Assembly (NCBI GenBank): GCA_024235695.1
Contig: JACKLX010000023.1
Span: 1-52,787, forward strand
Length of the DNA stretch: 52,787 nucleotides
Direction: 5' to 3'
Source of the DNA: Accumulibacter sp.
Lineage (GTDB): Bacteria > Pseudomonadota > Gammaproteobacteria > Burkholderiales > Rhodocyclaceae
How positions within the stretch are numbered: position 1 is the first letter of the stretch; the number at the start of each line of letters is the position of its first letter. Under the pieces are notes generated by a model that was not told the origin of the DNA, made no database searches, and saw only the letters and a program-made list of their open reading frames with translations. Below are positions 41,419 to 52,787 of the stretch, in pieces. Position numbers and translations under genes: made by a program.

Positions 41419-41533
41419 GCCTGGCGGTGACCTACTTTCACACATGGAGATGCACTATCATCGGCGCGCCTTCGTTTCACGGTCCTGTTCGGGATGGGAA
41501 GGGGTGGGTCCAAAGGGCTATGGCCGCCAAGCA
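41419..41533 (-). rRNA. rrf: 5S ribosomal RNA
   Basis: On the minus strand it begins TGCTTGGCGGCCATAGC and ends with GGTCACCGCCAGGC, the expected complementary ends of a 5S RNA of about 115 bases. Last gene of the rRNA operon. Confidence 0.93.
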
Positions 41534-41612
41534 TAACGGATTCGCACGCCGCGTGAGGGCGGGGTGCGCAAAATGGGAAGAAGGTGTTGTGACTGAGTTG
41601 AGTTGCGGCTTA

Positions 41613-44613
<3,001 letters not shown>

Positions 44614-44852
44614 TAAGCTCTCTTCCGAGAACTCCAGCTACAGGCAACTCTTTCGTGCTCCCCTGCTCGCGCAGAGGATCGATGCAATCACAACCGTATC
44701 ACCAGCCTCTCCACGCATCGTGACGACTGCGCTTCACCGGTGATACAACCTTCTTCCATTTTGTTAAAGAGCACTGGCCCCGCAAGGGGTCAGGCCTGAA
44801 GAGCCTCGTGAAACCCTTCAGGCCTGACATCTCATCAGACAGATCGCGGCCG

Positions 44853-44928
44853 TGGTGGAGGATGACGGGATCGAACCGACGACCCCCTGCTTGCAAAGCA
44901 GGTGCTCTCCCAGCTGAGCTAATCCCCC
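44853..44928 (-). tRNA. tRNA-Ala (TGC)
   Basis: Minus strand runs from GGGGGATTAGCTCAGCTGGG to ...TCCTCCACCA, 76 bases with encoded CCA. Anticodon TGC in the CCTGCTTTGCAAGCAGG arm. Standard 16S-23S spacer tRNA. Confidence 0.97.
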
Positions 44929-45013
44929 GCTAAGCAACAGACCACACCCCCCGGCTCCGCACCAGAAAAGCAGCGATCGTTGCCTACGCACACCGTGGTC
45001 CACGCCCAGGCGC

Positions 45014-45090
45014 TGGTGGGTCTGGTTGGAATCGAACCAACGACCCTCGCCTTATCAAGACGATGCTCTAACCGACTGAGCTACAGACCC
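45014..45090 (-). tRNA. tRNA-Ile (GAT)
   Basis: Minus strand from GGGTCTGTAGCTCAGTCGG to ...CCAGACCCACCA, 77 bases with encoded CCA. Anticodon GAT within CGTCTTGATAAGGCG. First of the two spacer tRNAs after 16S. Confidence 0.97.
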
Positions 45091-45149
45091 CTCCGCTTGT
45101 GCCGCTTGTGACAACCGATAGGTTGTGAGCTCTCGATCCAGCTTTTCTC

Positions 45150-46689
<1,540 letters not shown>

Positions 46690-46838
46690 CAAATCCTAAA
46701 ACCCCCGCTCGACGTTCTCCCTGCCAGCCCAAGTCTCCCCAGACCAGCAAGATTACTTCCGTGCGAGTTACTCCATCTTCTCGGTAGCCCGCCTAAACAA
46801 ACTACCCCAGACCGAGAACCCACACCTATCGGTTGTCT

Positions 46839-46852
46839 CATTTTTAAAGAGC
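46839..46852 (-). promoter_or_regulatory. rRNA antitermination boxA
   Basis: GCTCTTTAAAAATG on the minus strand, close to the boxA consensus TGCTCTTTAACA. It begins immediately after the CCA end of the initiator tRNA and about 150 bases before 16S. Confidence 0.7.
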
Positions 46853-46929
46853 TGGTTGCGGGGACAGGATTTGAACCTGTGACCTTCGGGTTATGAGCCC
46901 GACGAGCTGCCAGACTGCTCCACCCCGCG
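46853..46929 (-). tRNA. Initiator tRNA-fMet (CAT)
   Basis: 77 bases from CGCGGGGTGGAGCAGTCTGG to ...TCCCCGCAACCA. The unpaired C1-A72 at the acceptor end and three G-C pairs above the anticodon (GGGCTCATAACCC) mark it as the initiator. It lies between the rrn promoter and boxA, so it is probably the first gene of the rRNA transcript. Confidence 0.95.
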
Positions 46930-47037
46930 ACACTGAAGGCAAACATGTCACCTTCGCTCCGCCTTACGTTGCCCACCGACATCTGGTTGGCTCTGCCAAA
47001 CCTCGATCTCGACAGACGCGTGCTGCGAAGAGGGAGC

Positions 47038-47066
47038 ATTCTAGCAACGCACCGGCCGGACGTCAA
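47038..47066 (-). promoter_or_regulatory. Strong promoter of the tRNA-fMet/rRNA operon
   Basis: Minus strand TTGACG (47066-47061), 17-base spacer, TAGAAT (47043-47038), followed by GCTCC. No comparable promoter is seen between the tRNA and 16S. The AT-rich AAATTTG upstream may act as an UP element. Confidence 0.75.
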
Positions 47067-47246
47067 CAACAAGCCCGCAAATTTGCAGAGTGGCCGACGC
47101 CCTCGGGCCGCTGGCCGGCGCAGCAGGACACGGGCACCGTCCGTCGGCGCAGCATGGCCAAGGGTTCCAGGCGCTACCGGTTAGCCGCACCCGTCGGCAT
47201 CCGTTTTCTCAAGCGCAGCGGACAGCCGGGGCTTGCGCCCCACGAA

Positions 47247-47852
47247 TCAGCCGAGAATATTGGCCAGGAACTCCAGCCGGAAGTCACCACCCACGAAGCC
47301 TGCAATTCCGGAAGCAAGCCCCACGCCAACAAACACCAGCGCAAACCAGACCAGCCACCGCCGGCGAGTCAATGCGGCAACGCCGAGCAGAGCCAGCGCC
47401 ATGTTGATCGAAGCTTCGGCGACGTCCAACTGATCGTCGTGAACATTCAGCCGGTCGTATTCCTGCTCGTAGGCTTCTGCTTTCGCCTTGATTTCCAGCT
47501 TCTCACGCTCATACCGGTCCACCTTTTCCCGATAGAACTCGATCTTCGTCTCCAGCAGGGTTCTGGCCTCGGCATTCAGACCGGAATTCCCTTCCCGCTC
47601 GACGAGAAGCTGGTCGAGCATGCTTTCGGCGAGCCCCTGCTTGGTGCTCTTGGCCTGGAAATAGGCCCACGCGTTCAGGCTGCCCGCCTGCGCCTGCGCC
47701 ATCGCCTGACCGACATTGCCGCCCTTGATGTTGAACAGCGCCATGACCGTCGCCAGCACAGCCACCAGCACGGCAATCAGGCTGATCAAGCGGTCGGCAA
47801 CCTGTTCGGTTTGACCCACGACATCGTCGATCACTTGTTTGACATCCGCCAT
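47247..47852 (-). CDS. DUF4337-family membrane protein
   Basis: 201 residues from ATG 47852, with AAAGGAGG upstream. An N-terminal membrane helix (about 20-42), a long charged coiled-coil-like middle (about 80-140, KIEFYREKVDRYEREKLEIK) and two C-terminal helices match the DUF4337 layout. Function unknown. A GGGGC-TTGC-GCCCC hairpin (47228-47241) follows its stop and may end the transcript. Confidence 0.85.
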   Translation of the reverse strand: MADVKQVIDDVVGQTEQVADRLISLIAVLVAVLATVMALFNIKGGNVGQAMAQAQAGSLNAWAYFQAKSTKQGLAESMLDQLLVEREGNSGLNAEARTLLETKIEFYREKVDRYEREKLEIKAKAEAYEQEYDRLNVHDDQLDVAEASINMALALLGVAALTRRRWLVWFALVFVGVGLASGIAGFVGGDFRLEFLANILG

Positions 47853-48269
47853 ATCTTCGCCCTCCTTTCACCACTGCGACCATCTCGAACCTGACCCAGC
47901 ACCGGCATCGGAACACGTCCGTACCGCCCCAGAGCGCCACCGGCCGGCACCGTGAGGCCAGCTGCCTCTCGGCCGCCGCCGTCTTTGCTGGCGCTGCCAC
48001 ACTCCCGTGGCGCCGAATATTAGCTCAGGAGGGGGTGTGCGTAGGCAACTTGTCGAGCCCTGGATGGCGGTCGCTCGGCAGCGAACTCGCGTTCACCGCT
48101 GTCGCCCTGCCGACGACCTCAAGACGTCAGCCGCCGACCAGCGAACGGAACGCGTCAGGTAACTCGTCCTGACACTTGGCGCGCACCATCCAGCCGTTGC
48201 TGCGAGCGCCGTTTTACCGCTCGCAGCCCCAGGCGCAGCGAGCCGACACCCTACCAGGCGCAAGCAGCT
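47853..48269. other. Divergent intergenic region before groES
   Basis: About 420 bases with no credible gene. It must hold the promoter of the DUF4337 gene on the minus strand, which I could not pin down. The groES promoter and CIRCE element begin at its right end. Confidence 0.5.
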
Positions 48270-48299
48270 CTTGAAATTCGCCTTGCCCGGCCCTATTAT
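48270..48299 (+). promoter_or_regulatory. groESL promoter, sigma70 with overlapping sigma32-like elements
   Basis: TTGAAA (48271-48276), 17 bases, TATTAT (48294-48299) is a good sigma70 promoter. The overlapping CTTGAAA (48270-48276) and CCCTATTA (48291-48298) with 14 bases between resemble a heat-shock sigma32 promoter. Confidence 0.75.
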
Positions 48300-48325
48300 T
48301 AGCACTCGCTAGCGTTGAGTGCTAA
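48299..48325 (+). promoter_or_regulatory. CIRCE element (HrcA operator)
   Basis: TTAGCACTC, nine-base loop, GAGTGCTAA: an exact CIRCE inverted repeat directly over the transcription start of groESL. Implies HrcA repression in addition to the heat-shock promoter. Confidence 0.96.
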
Positions 48326-48411
48326 CAACTCTGACCTCGAGTCGCGCCCTCGCAGCGCCAAGGTCTGCTAGTTTTTTGTTCGCTTGTATGCCTATCCCAA
48401 GGAGAAACTGC

Positions 48412-48702
48412 ATGAAAATTCGTCCGCTGCATGATCGCGTCATCGTCAAGCGTCTTGAAGAAGAGCGCAAGACCGCTTCCGGGATCGTCATTCCAGATGC
48501 GGCCGCCGAAAAACCCGACCAGGGCGAAATCCGCGCTGTCGGCAACGGCAAACTGCTCGAAGATGGTTCGGTTCGCGCCCTCGACGTAAAGGTTGGCGAT
48601 CGGGTCCTGTTCGGCAAGTACGCCGGCCAAACCGTCAAGGTGGATGGCGAAGAACTGCTGGTCATGCGTGAAGAAGACATCATGGGTGTCGTCGAAGTCT
48701 AG
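48412..48702 (+). CDS. groES: Co-chaperonin GroES
   Basis: 96 residues, standard length, from ATG 48412 with AAGGAG upstream. [19 protein letters not shown], the mobile-loop segment [19 protein letters not shown] and [18 protein letters not shown] are GroES signatures. It forms the heptameric lid of GroEL. Followed after 99 bases by groL in the same transcript; regulated by CIRCE. Confidence 0.98.
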   Translation: MKIRPLHDRVIVKRLEEERKTASGIVIPDAAAEKPDQGEIRAVGNGKLLEDGSVRALDVKVGDRVLFGKYAGQTVKVDGEELLVMREEDIMGVVEV

Positions 48703-48780
48703 TGTTTCGCGGCCGACAAGCTCGCGCCCATCCACGGCAGGACTCGCTTTTCCCGTTTCCGAATCAAGTCATTAAATTAA

Positions 48781-50463
<1,683 letters not shown>

Positions 50464-50490
50464 CATTAGCGCCGGCCTGCACGCCGACCA

Positions 50491-50520
50491 AAAAGCCCCG
50501 CTTCGGCGGGGCTTTTTTTT
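50491..50520 (+). terminator. Rho-independent terminator of groESL
   Basis: AAAGCCCCG-CTT-CGGGGCTTT-type stem (50492-50514) followed by eight T, 28 bases after the groL stop. Confidence 0.93.
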
Positions 50521-50805
50521 CCAATCCGTCAGGTTCGCCACCGGGAAGTCGGCGCGGTGCTCAAGCGAAACCGTAATGGTCCTGACATGACTTGCTGTGC
50601 ATTGCCTTGCTCGGGGCGTGTTGATTAGCTGCAGCCCAGGCGCCGTAGTCAGAGCTTTCGGGGACGGCAGCAAACGGTTCGTCGATCGGCAGCGAAGGCA
50701 AACCGCCAGCGCCAGTCGGCAGCCACTCCGCCGGGCAACTCGCTGGCAGCGACACGGCGCAAATCGGGGACGACCGCCCGGGGAAGAGCCACCATCACCG
50801 AACGC

Positions 50806-52713
50806 CTATCGCTCCTTGCTGTCTAGCGCCGCCTGGTTGACATCGATCTTGTAGCGCATCCGCAGACCTGCGAGGTAAGCGGCGAAGTCCTCCTGACCGA
50901 GAACCGTGGCGATCTCGCGTTGAAGGGCCTGGCGCCGCCCGTCGTCAAGCTTCGCCGGCTGGCTGACCTTGATGATCTGAACCAGCAGGTAGTTGCCGCC
51001 ACCGACTTCGACGCCGACGAAGGCTGGCAGCTTCCGGACGTCGGTCCGGAAGATCGCCTTCAAGGCGGCGGCCGGCACCTGCCGGCCGTCGAGCCGCGAA
51101 ACCGTCTTGACCGGACCCCAGTTGAGCTTGCCTTCAGTGCCCTGCTGCAAGGCGCTGAGCTGTGCCTCGCCAGCCTCGCGGGCCAGCGCCGCCGCCGCCC
51201 GCGCCTTCAATGCCGCTTCGATGGCGACTCGCACATCCGCGAAGGGCTTGCTGCTGGCCGGTCGATATTCGCTGACTCGCGCTGACAGCAGCGTGCCCGG
51301 AGCAACCTCGACAGCTTCCGTATTGCGCTTGTTCTTCAACGAATCGGCCGAAAACAGCGAGGTCAACACCTTCTCGTTGCCAAGCGGGCCCAGAGTCGCC
51401 AGCAGCTGCGGATTCGGGTCGCGAGGCAACCATCCCGAGTGCTGAATCTTCAGCTGGAAGCGCTCAACCACGGGCTGCAGGCTGTCCGGCTGCTCATAGA
51501 CCATGTTGCTGAAAGTCTCTGCGGCTTCCGCGAACTGCCGAGAAGCGACCTGGCGCTTCAACTCGTTCACAATCTCCGAACGAACCTCGTCCATTGCCCG
51601 CTGCTTGCCGGCCTTGATACCGGTCAGCTTGATGATGTGATAGCCGAACTCCGACTCGACGATACCGGAAACCTCGTTCTCCCGCAGCGCGAATACGGCT
51701 TCCTCAAACGGCTTCACCATCATTCCACGCGCAATGAAGCCGAGGTCGCCGCCTTTTTCAGCGGAACCGGGATCCTGCGAGTATTTCTTGGCCAGATCCG
51801 CAAAGGTCGTTGGTGACTTCTGGACCTCGACCAGAATCTCCTCGGCCGTGGCCCGGGCTTTCGCCTTGTCCACGTTGGCGTCGACCAGAATCAGGATGTG
51901 GCTGGCCCGTCGCTCGTCGGCCTGCTGGTAGCGATCCTGGTGACTGTCATACCAGGCGGTCACTTCGTCATCGCTGACCTTGACCTTGTTCATCAGATCG
52001 TCGAGCGAGAGCACCACGTAGTCGGCCTTCGCCTGCTCCGGAATCTCGAATTGCTTCTTGTTCTCTTCGTAGTATTTCTCCACGGACGCCGGCTCGACCT
52101 TGACCTGCGCCGCAAACTGCTCCGGTGTGAAGCGCAACTCGGCGATCTGGCGCTCTTCCGACTGGATGCGGAGCATTGCCTCGGTCATCGTGTTGCCGAC
52201 GATGGCCGTCTCGCCAATCGCATTGACCAACTGCTGCAGCGTCAGGTCCTGCCGCATCTGCGCCTCGAACTGGCTCTGTGACAGCCCCTGCGCGGCCAGC
52301 ACGGATTGATAGCGCGCCATCGAGAACTGCCCGTTTTCCTGCAGGGCCGGAATCCTGCTGATGACGTCGCGCAGCAATTCATCACTGGCGCCGAGGCGAG
52401 CCTTGGCCGCCTCGAGAAGCAGCAGCCGCTGATCAATCAGCGAATTGAGCACGGCCATTCGCGCTGCCGGCGTATTCATTGCCTCGGGACGAAAGTCGGC
52501 ACCGAGAGCCTGCCGCAGGCGATCCTGTTGCGCCCGCCAGGCCTGATCGAACTGCTGAATGGTGATCTTCGAGTCGCCGACGCTCGCCAGGTCAACACCC
52601 GCCCCGGCGTTGCGAACGTAGGAGTCCACACCCCAGAACGCGAAGGGCAAGGTGATCAGGGCCAGGAAGACCTGGACGACTCTCTTGTTGTTGCGAACGG
52701 CATCAAACATCAT
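50806..52713 (-). CDS. ppiD: Periplasmic folding chaperone / peptidyl-prolyl isomerase PpiD
   Basis: 635 residues from ATG 52713. One N-terminal membrane anchor (VVQVFLALITLPFAFWGVDS), a SurA-N-like helical region (about 45-215), a parvulin domain (about 260-360: ASHILILVD, KKYSQDPGSAEKGGDLGFIA, EFGYHIIKLTG) and a C-terminal helical domain, the layout of PpiD. It acts at the SecYEG exit on newly exported proteins. A terminator just upstream belongs to the preceding gene, so ppiD is probably the start of its own unit. Confidence 0.95.
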   Translation of the reverse strand: MMFDAVRNNKRVVQVFLALITLPFAFWGVDSYVRNAGAGVDLASVGDSKITIQQFDQAWRAQQDRLRQALGADFRPEAMNTPAARMAVLNSLIDQRLLLLEAAKARLGASDELLRDVISRIPALQENGQFSMARYQSVLAAQGLSQSQFEAQMRQDLTLQQLVNAIGETAIVGNTMTEAMLRIQSEERQIAELRFTPEQFAAQVKVEPASVEKYYEENKKQFEIPEQAKADYVVLSLDDLMNKVKVSDDEVTAWYDSHQDRYQQADERRASHILILVDANVDKAKARATAEEILVEVQKSPTTFADLAKKYSQDPGSAEKGGDLGFIARGMMVKPFEEAVFALRENEVSGIVESEFGYHIIKLTGIKAGKQRAMDEVRSEIVNELKRQVASRQFAEAAETFSNMVYEQPDSLQPVVERFQLKIQHSGWLPRDPNPQLLATLGPLGNEKVLTSLFSADSLKNKRNTEAVEVAPGTLLSARVSEYRPASSKPFADVRVAIEAALKARAAAALAREAGEAQLSALQQGTEGKLNWGPVKTVSRLDGRQVPAAALKAIFRTDVRKLPAFVGVEVGGGNYLLVQIIKVSQPAKLDDGRRQALQREIATVLGQEDFAAYLAGLRMRYKIDVNQAALDSKER

Positions 52714-52754
52714 GGTGGTAACCCGCCAGGTCGTGTGAACGTTGAAGAGACAAC

Positions 52755-52778
52755 AAAAAAGGCGAACTCGCGTTCGCC
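52755..52778 (-). terminator. Rho-independent terminator of the gene upstream of ppiD
   Basis: On the minus strand the stem GGCGAA-CGCGAG-TTCGCC is followed by six T. The terminated gene lies beyond the window; hupB is common there but not visible. Confidence 0.8.
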
Positions 52779-52787
52779 CTTTGGTAG

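Noticed and set aside
46893-47894. A 333-codon rightward frame over tRNA-fMet, the rrn promoter and the DUF4337 gene
   Set aside because: It crosses a tRNA and is antisense to a gene with a proper ribosome site and membrane layout.

Overview
The window looks like a chromosomal piece of a GC-rich betaproteobacterium. A Rhodocyclales / 'Candidatus Accumulibacter'-like organism is my best guess, from the gene style and the 16S-Ile-Ala-23S-5S layout; no search was run. Most of it is compact, GC-rich coding sequence. One stretch, about 5.4-10.2 kb, is visibly more AT-rich and carries unusual proteins.

Layout. 1-5.3 kb: the end of an outer-membrane barrel protein, a tiny Cys-rich protein translationally coupled to an unknown protein, small DUF proteins, an ATPase remnant, a YbjQ protein, a membrane protein and a lytic transglycosylase. 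5.4-10.2 kb: a VapBC-type toxin-antitoxin pair, then a two-gene leftward unit. Its first gene fuses a fascin-like beta-trefoil to a GHSRG lipase-like hydrolase; the second is a two-HKD phospholipase D. 10.2-19.0 kb: a leftward five-gene cluster of four di-haem RoxA-like cytochromes c and one lipoprotein. 19.5-30 kb: a multi-sensor diguanylate cyclase, gltX, a peroxiredoxin-like protein, aquaporin, a ZntB-like transporter, a membrane-tailed L12-like protein, a DMT permease with a very His-rich tail, DUF411 and other small proteins.

30.0-38.4 kb: a tightly overlapped leftward operon of ten genes. In order of transcription they are glutathione peroxidase, folE2, FAD oxidoreductase, DUF1365, cyclopropane-fatty-acid-synthase-type methyltransferase, chalcone-isomerase-like, GPH/MFS transporter, DUF3833 lipoprotein, SDR and NTF2-like. 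At 40.4 kb lies a MerR-family regulator with a CarH/LitR-type cobalamin domain. Copies of an 11-bp palindrome, TGTCC(A/T)GGACA, flank a near-consensus promoter ahead of the operon and overlap the regulator's own predicted -35 box. I infer a B12-photoreceptor-controlled, light/singlet-oxygen-responsive lipid-modification regulon.

41.4-47.1 kb: a leftward rRNA operon (16S, tRNA-Ile, tRNA-Ala, 23S, 5S). Its 23S carries an intervening sequence in helix 45, and an initiator tRNA lies between the rrn promoter and boxA. 47.2-52.8 kb: a DUF4337 protein, then groES-groL behind a sigma70/sigma32-like promoter with a CIRCE element, then ppiD.
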